DNA of 64,000 bases from the NCBI RefSeq assembly GCF_036373705.1, contig NW_027102755.1, positions 1-64,000 of the forward strand, in the 5' to 3' direction. A program made the position numbers and the translations under genes. A model generated the notes under the pieces. The model saw nothing but the letters and a program-made list of their open reading frames with translations, did not search any database and was not told the DNA's origin. The DNA is from Amia ocellicauda. Lineage: Eukaryota > Chordata > Actinopteri > Amiiformes > Amiidae. Position 1 is the first letter of the stretch; each line of letters starts with the position of its first letter. Shown here piece by piece: positions 53,204-64,000 of this stretch.

Positions 53204-53461
53204 GGTTACCTATGTAGTAGCCCCATATAGACCAGTGTGTCTCTATGGTTACCTATGTAGTGGCCCCAGTATAGACCAGTGTGTCTCCATGGTTACCTAT
53301 GTAGTAGCCCCAGTATAGACTAGTGTGTCTCTATAGTTACCTATGTAGTAGCCCCAGTATAGACCAGTGTGTCTCTATGTTTACCTATGTAGTAGCCCCA
53401 GTATAGACCAGTGTGTCTCCATGGTTACCTATGTAGTAGACCCAGTATAGACCAGTGTGTC
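53204..53461 (+). repeat. 44-bp minisatellite, main array, unit 2
   Basis: Same six units as 15,588-15,845, with the same unit-specific variants, so the array has not been homogenised since duplication. Confidence 0.92.
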
Positions 53462-54824
53462 AGGAAAAGAAAATTGTTGAAAATATTGTCAATTTGTATT
53501 ATTTAAAACTGTAACAAACTTTGTTATTTCTTATTTAATTTGCACTCACTGTCACTCAATGTTTTGTCAATTTGCTGCATCATTCAGGCTTCTAAATGTG
53601 CTGTATTTGAACAATACCACTTAAAACACATGAAATACAGAGTATTCAAATTCCAGCTGCCATTTGGCCTGAACTGTAATACTCATTATTAAGAAGTCAC
53701 ACACATTGAGTGACATTGCCTTCAAGAATCAAAACATTTCATAAACATGGAACCATCGATCTTCATCGATTTTTACCAATCATTGTTTCATTATCAATTC
53801 ACATCTGATTCATATACTCCTGAGCATTCTGAGGCACAACGTGAAAAGTACATTTTAAAATCAAAAGTCTGAGAGTAGAACATCAACTGGACTAGAATCT
53901 CAGCCCTCATTAAAACAACAATCCATTCAACAATAGACTAGTCATAGGCAGGACCATACTGGACTAGACCCAAAGAGAAACAGTTCCCACTGACTAGTGA
54001 CTGACTAATGCAAGCCAGCTTGACTACTGTATAATTAACAGACTTCTCACTACGTTTGACACAACATTTGGCACAATGTGACAATTATAAGTCTAACTCT
54101 ATAATACAGTCCATCTAATAGACCAGAGACACACTGGTCTATACTGGGGCTTCTACATAGGTAACCATAGAGACACACTGTTCTACTACAGGAGTCGATC
54201 TTAACGCGAGCCCGCTTGCCAATGGCTAGTGCAGCTCGCTGCGGGCCAGTACAGATTCTCTAGAACTAGTCCGTGTGGCTAGTGCATATTATCTTACGTT
54301 TTACAGCTGTTACGATTTAAATCCTCAGATTTTTCCTCGGTGCGCTATTCGGTGCGCTAGTTTCACGAATGCGTGCAACTGACAATGTGCCAGCGGTTGC
54401 GTTCGGTTTGTGTCCTCCAGCCTAACTCCGGTAGTATTTTATATAGAAATGTACTGGAAACGATCGCTACTAGCGCACGTCAAGATGTAATCGAATGTAC
54501 CACTTGCAGCAGACAACAGAGGCAGTCTGTGGAGTGACCAGAGCATCATTAAACGTGAGTATAATCCTAAAACAAAGCCAAAAGACAAGAAAATGTGTGT
54601 ATCAATCCTTAAATACAGTTGTATAAACCATAAATAAGCTACGTTAAAATACAAGTAAACGTATAGAGTGATATTGTGCAGTTAGGGATGGGCCATTTGG
54701 TATAGGGGGGGGGTACTGGATTAAACTGAAGAAACCTTGTACATAAATCCTTTAACACAGTTGCATACACCATAAATAAGCAACACCGTATTTAAGTCAA
54801 TATATAAGCAAACATATATGATAT

Positions 54825-55174
54825 AGATAGTGATATTATGGAGCTAGGGATGGGCCATTTGGTTTGTTGGGCGCTCACTATGGGTCGACCCTGGAGAGCT
54901 GTGGTGCAGGTGAGCGTTTCTCTCTCCTTATTTCCCTTTCTTCCTTTTCACTCTCGTCCTTTATTGTGTTTGGTTTCAGCGCAGGGCACACACCCTGATT
55001 TCCAGTAACCATTCTGAACCGTTTTATTTTATTTCTCCAGGTATGGTGAGGACAATGACACTTTTAAAGTGGAGAGTTTCCCCAGCAGCGGCGATGATGA
55101 CAATAACTAAGGAAGTGACGAGTGCCACAGAGAAGGTGACGTCAGACTACCACTCGGGCTCCACCTCGGTCTAA
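54825..55174 (+). pseudogene. BTG3/BTG4-like gene fragment, unit 2
   Basis: Same exon pieces, splice signals and frameshifts as 17,210-17,560, so the lesions came before the duplication. A CA tract just downstream (55,216-55,256) is expanded compared with unit 1. Confidence 0.72.
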
Positions 55175-55223
55175 GACAGCAGCACCTGGGATGCCCAGCA
55201 CGCCCCCCCCGCCACCCCACACA

Positions 55224-55255
<32 letters not shown>

Positions 55256-55971
55256 GTGTACCGGTACTGAGCCAGCACTGTCCCCAGTCCCCTGGATCCA
55301 GCGATAATATAGAGAGCACAGAATTCAAGTGAGAAAAGTAAATTCGGATAATTGTGAAAGTCTACAGGAGCCCCCGCACTGCGACTGTCTGTTTACTCTG
55401 ATGGTGCTCAATTCATGTTGCCGTTCTAGACAAGTGGCCTGTGTCATTAATGCTGGCTGAACACGGCTGAGCGCCAGCAATTGTGAAAAGGCACATTAAA
55501 TGGTTATGGTTCCTTTCATCGCTTAGCTGGCTTGCCCTGTGTGATAAATGTCTGAGCTTTTATCGAGATCATGTATTCTACAATTTATGACAGTTGAGCA
55601 ATAACATATGAACTGTTTTGCAGGCGCCTGATTTTGTGTGCCAGCCTGTTCCAGCATGGCAGCAGCTACCCAGGAATAAGTGTGTTCTGTACATAGCGTA
55701 GTGCTTTGCCAAACATAGTGCATTGTTTCTCTGACAGCAGATGGTGAAAGTTATCTAATATGTAAACATTGGTACAGGATTAAGTTAGTAACTCAAAGGT
55801 GTTGCCCTTTGGGTCAGATTGCAACACAAGTGCAGGATACGCACTAAATTGCAGCCTAGTATATAATTTCCTGGGGGATTGTACACACCTGGGGCTTATA
55901 CCAATCAATTAGCAACAAACAAATGATCCGGAGGTCCGATATAGAGCAGAGGAACAGCTTTCCAAAGCCCA

Positions 55972-56298
55972 GTGGGTCATAGGGAACATGTTGCCTTTGT
56001 GATTGAAAGATGCTTCTTAAATAATGCTCAATTTGCTCTGCTTGTGCAACCAATGCATATATTGTTAGAAAGTGAAATTGATACGCGGGATACTCATTTT
56101 GCTGCCCTTATCCTTGTAGAATTTGTAATTCGTGTTCAGATCCTTTATGGAGAAAAAAATATGACATTCAATGTGCATCAATTTACTCCTCTGGCCTCAA
56201 ATGTCAATAATTGGGGAGCCCTGTGAGCACATTCTGCTTCTTATTTTGAAAATGGAAATGGAAAGCTTGTTAAGCTGTTGAGGTGCACCACTACACAG
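55972..56298 (+). pseudogene. CACTA/EnSpm-like transposase fragment, unit 2
   Basis: Same fragment with the same Trp-to-stop lesion as 18,344-18,670. Confidence 0.6.
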
Positions 56299-56690
56299 TT
56301 AATATGTTTATGCTGTCAAAGACTCTCCATTTAGCAATCTACACAACATTACTGAGAGGGTATCGAATTTCTGTAGCAAATTAACTGAACCACCAGTTTT
56401 TTTTTAAAAAGGAAAATTAATAAAATCGTCTTGAATGATTCAAAAACTGTACTCCTTGGTTTAAGTACATTTGAAGAAAGAAAAGAATGAAATTATTAGA
56501 AGGGAAACCACAAAACTTGAGACAGGGGTGACAGGTAGCGGTGATCTGGGGAATCCATGCAGCAGGTCCGACAACGAGACACTTGGCACCGGCAGCACAT
56601 GCTTCAGTGCTCTGGGAGTGTTTACAGCCTGTGAGTTTAACACTTCATGACCGACAGCTGCCCTTCATGCCAACACAATACACATCAACA

Positions 56691-57138
56691 ATGACTTTCA
56701 TCACCATGTTCATCTGGACACTCTGCACTCAGGGTGGGAATTATTTTGATTTTATTATTTCCATTTTGTATGTATTTCTTTGTAATATCTAAACAGGCAC
56801 ACATCAAACTCACAGACCAAATCAGATTGTTTTCATGTATATTACATATATATGTAAGCATTATTTTTATTCTTCGTTTCCAGAATCCACCGGACAGTAT
56901 ACTGTGACTCAGACTCCATCAGTGAAATCTGTTCAGCCAGGAGAGACACTCACTGTGACCTGTAAACCCAGCAGTGCAGTGTATTTTAACAACATCCTAC
57001 ACTGAGACCAACAGAAAACTGATTTATTTTGCCACTACCCGTCAGTCTGGGATCCCCATTATAGTGTTGGGCTGTGGTGAATGAGGGCCCAGAGTGTGAG
57101 CCATCTCTGAGTGACTGTGCTACACTGCTCCACAATAT
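56691..57138 (+). pseudogene. Immunoglobulin light-chain V pseudogene, unit 2
   Basis: Same leader, intron and V exon as in unit 1, with the same Trp-to-stop change. A few substitutions (ESTGQY for ESSGQY; YFNN for YINN). Confidence 0.82.
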
Positions 57139-58951
57139 CACAATATGTACTGCTGGTCATAGCAATACAACAATAACAATACCCTGCACACAACACATGC
57201 CCTTAATAAGCTCCTTCTCTGTCAGAGGGCAGCCTGAGACATGTCTTGGAATCCAGCATGACTTCACTATTGACAAATAGTACATAGATTAAAAAAAAAA
57301 AGTTTCTACCTACTTTAGTCAGCTAATGTGTCACCTCACCCCTTTCTAGAAAATAAAATGATATTTGTTACATCAGTAATACTTGCATATCATATGAAAG
57401 AGGGAGACTGGGACACAGATTAATCTGATTAGACATTAGTATTAAACTGGGATCTCTGACAGGGGTAAAAATAGAAGAAAACCAGGAAAGTGTCCCACCC
57501 CTATCAAGTCCCACCTGTGTTCACAGCTCCCAACTCATCTAACTTTCTGTGACAGGATTTGGATGAAGGAAGCTGCTCTGCATACCTGTCCTCCCCGAGG
57601 TAACTGGATTTAAACTGCATTTTAGGTAACTTTTGTTTAATCATGCTGACAATGGATTTTATGTATTTTTTTCTTTGTTTTTATCCATCTTTAAACTATT
57701 GTTATATTATGATTTGTAACGTACAATAGTTTTAAAAGTCATCTGTCTAATTGCCACTTGGTGAACGGGTAGTTGGGGTTTCTTATTTGAATGGTTTCTT
57801 TTTTGGAGTTGAGTTGTTACAATGATCACGATTTGTTTTCACATTTAGAGTTTGGTTTGTAGTGTGGTTTATTTGTTTATTTTACTTCACTAACCCCAGT
57901 TCGCCTGTGGCATTTAAGATGAATAATTATTGAATCGTTTATTGCATATCCTGCTTTTATTCTTGGATTTTTGCTTGTAATAAACTGTTAAACATTTTGT
58001 ACAATTTATTCCGGTCTCTGCTTACTTTTATTTGATTAAAAAGATCTTGTAGGGGGAAACCTGAGTTGTGCGCATTATATCTAAAACTATTTGGGCGAAA
58101 CGAGTGGCATGGTCAGTAATTTAGCCAAGGGTAGAGTGTACACATCAGCCACCTGGTTACAATTATTATGATGCACAAGACAATATGAATTATTGTGAAA
58201 AAAATATATATAGAGAGAGTCTGCCCATGATGACATCTGTCTAGGTCACTCACAGCAATAATTGCCCTCATAGAAATCTTGCACAGCGTCAGGGGTGGCG
58301 GCGGGGTATGGCTTGGTTAGGCTACAGCCCCACTTTAGCACCACCATGGAACAACCAAGAATATCACCGAGCAGAATAAGTGCCAGCCAGTTCCATTTGT
58401 GTCACTGCGTCATTGCTGCGTGAAACTGCGGGCGTTAGCATGCAGTGTAGTGATGCAGCGCATCACACATTACACTGATCTGAGTAAAATTAGTTAACGC
58501 TAGCTAGCTATGTAAGTTGGTAAATTGGAACATTGTTAGCATTATTATGGATCGATCCAACCACGACAACCGGCAGATTGTGCTCCTTTGAAAACGTAAA
58601 TGCCGAGTTTGAATATATTTTAAATAATAGGGTCGATTTGGAAACTGTGCTGACTTTGTCGTGTTTTGTGTGGCCTCGGCGGCCACCTCTTGTGCTCCGT
58701 TAATTACTGTAGCGCTCTCTCTCTCCCTATCTGTCTCTCTCTGTGTCTCTCTATATCTTTCTTTGTGTGCGTCTGTGTGAGGGGAGTGTGATGCGTGATG
58801 TACAATCCGCTGGGTTTGCCAGACAATGTGAACGACTTTAAATAGCATGCATAGTAATTATTGCCTGAACTCAGTAGTAGTGACCGTCCATGTCTGTTGC
58901 TCTCGATGTAATTTTGCGTGTGAAAAAAGGAGTCAGTGCAATCGTCTAACC

Positions 58952-59643
58952 CAGTGGTTTTCAAACCGGTCCTGGAGTACCCCCTGCCCTGCTGGTTTTT
59001 GTTCCAACTGCAGCGTACATTTTGTTGTCTCAAATTTGCATAGTAGTTATGCTAATCAAATATAATTTTGCTTAGCAACACGAGTTGCTTGATTAGCAAC
59101 TTAAATTGGTCTACCAATTATCAAAAGTGGTGATTATTTGTTCTCACACAAACCCACAGCGCAGCCAAGTACTCGGATATGGGCGTGTCTGGTGTAATTG
59201 GAAAGCTACAGCCCTGCCCTGTATGAGTGACAGACCCGCTGGCCAATGAGGGACGGGATTCGGGTAACAGGGCACGGAGTACGGGCCGCCTCTCGGGCGT
59301 CACAATAAAATAAAAAAAATACGCGTATCTTAAAGGGGAGGTACCTCAGCATTGCTTATACGCATTTTCGATGCTTGATTTGGGACGGAAAAACGTATTT
59401 TAATGCATCGCAGAATCAGCGAATCGATGAAGAAAATACATCGCAAATGGAGGTGAATTTGTCTCACATTTTGCGATGTGAACCCTGACAAAATGTTCAC
59501 TGCAACTGAGGTCTTAAATTGCTTAATTGAATCCTTAATTGACCTAACAAAGCAATATACCATTCAATTAAGTAATTAAAACCTAAATTGGAACAAAAAC
59601 CAGCAGGGCAGGGGGTACTCCAGGACCGGTTTGAAAACCCATG
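58952..59643. mobile_element. hAT-type MITE, copy in block P3
   Basis: Third passive copy of the MITE, with the same terminal repeats and flanks as the other two. Confidence 0.8.
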
Positions 59644-59762
59644 ATCTAACCCATAGCAGCCTATTGCGTGGTATTTCTAGCTACTGGGAAAGGTGCTATT
59701 TTATTGTGTATGTATTCACACTGAAATTCAGACGTTGCATTACGGGTTCGCCATCCCTGCCA

Positions 59763-59764
<2 letters not shown>

Positions 59765-59818
<54 letters not shown>
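59765..59818. repeat. TG microsatellite (54 bases)
   Basis: Orthologous position to the run at 906-937. This is the longest of the three alleles. Confidence 0.95.
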
Positions 59819-59819
<1 letters not shown>

Positions 59820-60266
59820 AGTCCGACAGAGCAGAGCAGCGGCTGCAGCTGCGTGATTTCCAATGACACCGACACGTTCAAAAGAACCGTAACGTCGGAG
59901 CTCATCAATACTACAGTCTTTAATCATTTAGCACCGGGGCCCGTTTAATACCGGGTTGGTACACAGCCCTTCTCATGGCCAGTGAAGCAGTGTTTTTTTT
60001 TCTTATCTAGTGAAGTGAATGTGCTAACGTTACTTAAAGGTTAAGCTTTCTAGCTGACGTTTTATTTGCGAGTCTACCAGCTCCTCACTTTTGCCATGTT
60101 CAGCTTCGCCTATCATACCTGGTGTTCATGCTTTGCAAGAAATATGGCCATTGCCTCTCTGCTTCTTTCGATTCCTTTTCCTCTCTGTCCCCTGATTTTT
60201 GCCTTTGGTGAGGCATTTTGACTCGCTAGTCAGTTTCCGCTTTGCTGAGCTGCAAAATGCACATCA

Positions 60267-60656
60267 GTGTGTTCCGCACATCTGACTGGCCAAGTGTTTC
60301 GACCGCACCATTTTCACAATAACAGCGGGGGAGTGGGGTATCAGATGTCCCACTGCGTGAGGCTTCCTCTAGTTCAACTGCGTGTTGAGCTTTCTTTTCA
60401 TACTTTCCCTACCATGGAAGATACTCTCAAAAAGTGGATACAAAATATTTGGTGTGAGCAGTTCAGCATAACCCCTCATACTATCGTCTGCAGTCGCCAC
60501 TTTCAAGAGGAAGATTTGAGTGAGCCTAAGCTCCAGGCTAAACGGTCCCGCATTAATAAATTGGACAGTTTACTGTACAACCATGATAATAAGAAATCAA
60601 TTCTGTACAACATGAAAAACAGGACAAAAATCATTTCACTGATTCTAGGATTTTGA
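60267..60656 (+). pseudogene. THAP-domain protein fragment, copy 3
   Basis: Third copy, in frame over the same 129 codons. It differs by R to H near residue 29 and has the EEDLSE version. The frame survives in all three copies, but so few substitutions separate them that this says little about selection. Confidence 0.6.
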
Positions 60657-63021
60657 AAATGGGGCGGGGGCCATAAGGAGGCCATGATTATTACAGAGAG
60701 GTCTGCTAGGGGGGTCTGGGGGCATGCTTTTAAAATTGGTTTTAAAAACTCAGTTTGTAAGTCAAGATTGAAGCAAATTACAAGGATAAGCTGGGCTATT
60801 CATAACAATCCAGCATTAATGTACCACCATATTTGCTACCATTTGCTAGTGACAAATGTATTTTAAAATGAACACAATAGACAACGGTGATGCCTTCTTG
60901 CCATGAACACAAGACAATACAGACAACTTTTCCACCCGCCTCACCCCCAAAAGTGCTTCAATATGGACACATTCCTTGAGCATGTGTTCAGTGCAAGAGG
61001 GAATGGTATTAGTGAACAAAATAGGGTCCCCTTAATATGCAAAAATAAAGAAAATGCCTGACTGGAGAGAATGGGTACACAACTCCCCCCAACATCACTA
61101 GAATGCATCTTTAACACTGTATGTTAAGAAGTACCTTTTACAACAAAGTGTTATGACGTCAAACAAGTATTTACATGCAAAACAAAATCTATGTATTAAT
61201 GTCTGAACAATAAGTTATGAGTGTAACATTCAATCCCTGGACCCTTATGTAACATTATATACTGTGCAAATATATACAAATAGGTCAAATAAAAAAAGCA
61301 CTTATTTGTTCAATACATGGCAAAAAGGTGCTAAAATGATTTACCAAGAAAAGAACACAAAAACTTGTGAGCTAAAACATATTTTTTTAACAATCAATAA
61401 CAAACAATAAATAACATTAACGATTAGTATTATTTTTACTAAAAAGAAAATCATATTTGTTTTAGTTAATATGATTAATGTATATAAAAAGTATTTACTT
61501 TGAAAAACCACACTATTAAATGAAAATACATTTTAACACTATAACAAGGTAATATAGTACAAATATAACTGAAGAAACAGTAACAGCTAAACACTCAAAG
61601 ATAGAGGAGGAGCAACCTCCTCTGCCTCTGTGGACCAGCCTCCTCTGATGTATGGTAACCCTAAACTAGCTATCACCATTCATCAAATTGTCAGTGTCAT
61701 AGCAGAAATAAAATCCAGCACAGCAAGAGTATTTCAATGGTCAACTTACTGCGCACTGTCTGGTCCTGAGACTGACCTGCAGTGCGCATTGGAGAGCAGA
61801 GCGCAGCAGCAGGTGTGTTTGATCCAGAACTGCTCTCTCGCACCTCTATGCACCAGCCTCCTCTGGTATGTAGGTAGGTAGCAGTGGCCACACTGAACAC
61901 AGGGCCCGATCTGTAATCAATGTATACCAGTGATGGCACCAGTGACTTTTCTAGTCTTAAACCCCCCCCACCAAGAATTGGGTCTGAGTTCATGGTCATT
62001 GTGCTTGTACATTAGTGTATGCGTACAGTTACAATTTACAGTATCCTTGTATGTGCTCGCTTTGCTTTGTGGAATGATGTTCGTTGCTTTATTGTTGTGT
62101 GTTTCAGATGATCATTTTATCATTTTCAGAGTTAACATAACTATAGATTCAGCAATAATTTGGTGTTCATATGTGTGTAGTGTTATCGCTATTCAATATA
62201 GTGTGCCCAGTGTGCATAATGAGAAACATGTTCAGCTCATCTGCTCTGATGTTATGGATATCAAAAATGTCAACCCTCCACAGACACACACACACAGAGA
62301 CACAGACACAGACGCACTAATAGGGACAAATTTTACTCCCTCAATAAACAGGCGGACAAGGAATAATCAGGACCTGATTTAACTGAAATAATACCAAAAA
62401 AGTTTATTGAGCTACAACGAAGCGCTCCGGAGATGGTCACTGGGCAAGACACATCTAAAGTTTTTCTAAAGAACTTGCTATCATATACAAGAGGACTCCC
62501 TTTGGTTTCTGGGCAACTAGATGATGGTAATGAGGTACCTCAAATTTTAACACACACGTCTCCTGTGTCTTACATTATGTTCTTTCTATGTCCTTGGATG
62601 AAAATGTTTTTCTAAAAATCACCTGCACAGAACTACTGTACCTGTCCTCTCCGGAGCCATACACAAAGCTTAAATTCATATATGGGTTACACAATCTTGC
62701 TGCAACAATGGTGGGAATAAAATATATTTGGCACTCAGACAGGGCACTGTCCCACATCACACACAGAGACACACACACACAAGCACAGACACACACAGAC
62801 AGCCAGACAGACACAGACAGTGTGCTTGACAAATACTTCCCCTCACAGTCAAGTCAACATGAGCCGCATTATCTAAAAGAAGAACCCATCATTTCCTTTT
62901 GTGTCAATATCAGCGAGACAGGGATTAAAAAACACATCTGAAAATGCTACTTATACAAGCACGCTGAGATGCCCCGTCATCAGTAGGCGTGCAGAACAGT
63001 ATGGTGACAAATGTCTTGCGT

Positions 63022-63112
63022 GGCTCTGTGGCGCAATGGATAGCGTGTTGGACTTCTAGTGAAAAGGGCAGTGGTCATTCAAAGGTTGTGGGTTCGAGTC
63101 CCACCAGAGTCA
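63022..63112 (+). tRNA. tRNA-Arg(TCT) with intron, best-preserved copy
   Basis: Same gene as 25,350-25,440, but with the A box intact (TGGCGCAATGG) and the B box GGTTCGAGTCC. The D stem has one G-T pair (GCGC with GCGT). The anticodon is TCT, with the intron directly after the base following it. All stems pair, so this is the most plausible functional tRNA-Arg in the window. As at the other copy, the nearest TTTT is about 95 bases downstream. Confidence 0.9.
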
Positions 63113-63336
63113 GTGCTCACTTCATGAAACTTAGAGCTTGCTGGGCTTCCTCGTGACAGCCAGAGGTATCTTGCAGTCAAGTGCCTTGCTGATGCCTTCA
63201 CTTCTTACTTTTCTGGAATGCCAACTTTGTCCCAAATCCTTGCTTGACTATCAAGACCTCATACGCTGCTTCTTTTCCTAGCCACTGTCACTGTACCAGT
63301 CCCCCTCCGTGTCAGTTGCATCTCCGGGAACAGCTG

Positions 63337-63418
63337 GATCAGGTGGCCTTGTACTTAAGGCCATGGACTACTAAGCCGTTGTGTTTTGCACCCGTGGCTT
63401 TCTATCCCACCATCGTTG
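63337..63418 (+). pseudogene. tRNA-Ser-like pseudogene, unit 2 copy
   Basis: Same decayed tRNA-Ser as 25,665-25,746 with one base different in the variable arm region (GTGTTTTG for GTATTTTG). It was inherited by duplication. Confidence 0.65.
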
Positions 63419-63709
63419 TGGGCATTCCTTGTTTGACATTTCTTGACGACTGACGCCGTGTACGTCCAATGGACAGTTCCAAGATTCGCAAGACAGAGCT
63501 ACTTGTGCATTATTGCCCGCTTAACCTGGCTGCCTCTCGAGTGAGCAAAGCCATTTTACCAAATAGAAGAACCCATCATTTCCATCCGTCTCAAAATCAG
63601 CGAGACAGGGATTTAAAAAACACAACTGTAAATGCTACTTCTCAAATCACGCTGAGACGCCCGGTCATCTGCAGGCATGCAGAAGAGTATCTTCGTCGTA
63701 CAGTTTTGT

Positions 63710-63748
63710 GGTTCTGTGCCACAATGGATAGTGTGCTGGACTTCTAGT

Positions 63749-63749
<1 letters not shown>
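63710..63749 (+). pseudogene. tRNA-Arg(TCT) 5' half, unit 2 copy
   Basis: Same truncated tRNA as 26,038-26,077, with the same breakpoint into a CA repeat. Confidence 0.75.

Positions 63750-63780
<31 letters not shown>
63750..63780. repeat. CA microsatellite, unit 2 allele
   Basis: 31-base AC run at the position equivalent to 26,078-26,116. Confidence 0.95.
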
Positions 63781-63785
<5 letters not shown>

Positions 63786-63896
63786 TACAATTCAATATTC
63801 AATGTGCAAACAAGTTTAGCCAGAAGAAACAGAACTCTTTCAATCAATAAATCATGAATATACATTACAAATCGATTCAGAATATGCATAATACAA

Positions 63897-64000
63897 TGTA
63901 AAAGCCAGACACAGGGATGGAGAGAATCTCTGGTTCCGTTGGTGTCCGGGCTTTATTGTGGTTCACAGGGTAAACGGGACAAAATACAAGGGGTAAAAAC
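63897..64000 (-). mobile_element. Solo LTR, unit 2 copy (cut by window end)
   Basis: Same LTR end as 26,233 onward, preceded by the same TACAA (63,892-63,896). It runs off the window. Confidence 0.85.

Larger units (their letters stand above)
58860..62819. repeat. Block P, copy 3
   Basis: This is copy 2 repeated at an offset of 37,641, as expected if it lies in the second unit of the large tandem duplication. The internal TG microsatellite is much longer here (54 bases) than in copies 1 and 2 (32 and 22 bases). Confidence 0.93.
41493..64000. repeat. Large tandem duplication, unit 2 (truncated by window end)
   Basis: Second copy of 3,850-26,360. Features not listed separately for this unit are where unit 1 has them plus about 37.6 kb. 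Differences from unit 1 are single substitutions, microsatellite length changes, a deletion of about 60 bp inside the Tc1 element near 46,697 and about 24 extra bases before that element. Confidence 0.93.

Overview
This is a stretch of animal nuclear genome, almost certainly from a ray-finned fish. It has intron-containing eukaryotic tRNA genes, a split immunoglobulin light-chain V segment, a BTG/Tob-family gene fragment, Tc1, hAT, CACTA, DIRS, Gmr1-like Ty3/gypsy and LINE remnants, and many CA, TG, ATT and AT microsatellites. I cannot name the species; a non-teleost such as a sturgeon is only a guess. I see no bacterial, CRISPR or plasmid features, and no intact host protein-coding gene.

The dominant feature is a large tandem duplication. 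Bases from about 3,850 to 26,360 recur from about 41,493 to the window end, with an offset close to 37.64 kb and the same broken elements in the same order. An older repeat, block P, occurs three times: 1-3,850, 21,219-25,147 and 58,860-62,819. Read as blocks, the window is P - Q - P - R - (unique middle, 27.0-41.0 kb) - R' - Q - P - R. The left edge of the duplicated unit falls in a CAGACA/CA-rich tract.

Block P holds a hAT-type MITE with an 8-bp target duplication, a TG microsatellite and a THAP-domain fragment. Block R holds tRNA-Arg(TCT) with an intron, a tRNA-Ser pseudogene, a second half tRNA-Arg running into a CA tract, and a solo LTR with a TACAA target duplication. Block Q starts with a decayed tRNA-Arg. 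It continues with a Gmr1-like gypsy element (SCAN-like Gag, then integrase, then reverse transcriptase), a CR1-like LINE fragment, a Tc1 element, a hAT transposase fragment, a broken-up 44-bp minisatellite, an LTR-element tail, a BTG3-like pseudogene, a CACTA-type transposase fragment and an Ig VL pseudogene.

The single-copy middle contains a 2.5-2.75 kb inverted repeat (27,038-29,791 and 33,721-36,238) around a 3.9-kb spacer carrying an internally deleted DIRS element and an exon-like pair of unknown origin. Next come a 5' LTR, primer-binding site and gag start of the same gypsy family, two Tc1 fragments related by local duplication, a tRNA-Ile(AAT) gene and two tRNA-Leu pseudogenes. The gypsy primer-binding site matches the 3' end of the local tRNA-Ile at 17 of 18 bases.

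Functional content is probably limited to one or a few tRNA genes. The rest is a record of transposition, decay and recombination. The Q copies share most of their disabling lesions, so most decay came before the 37.6-kb duplication.
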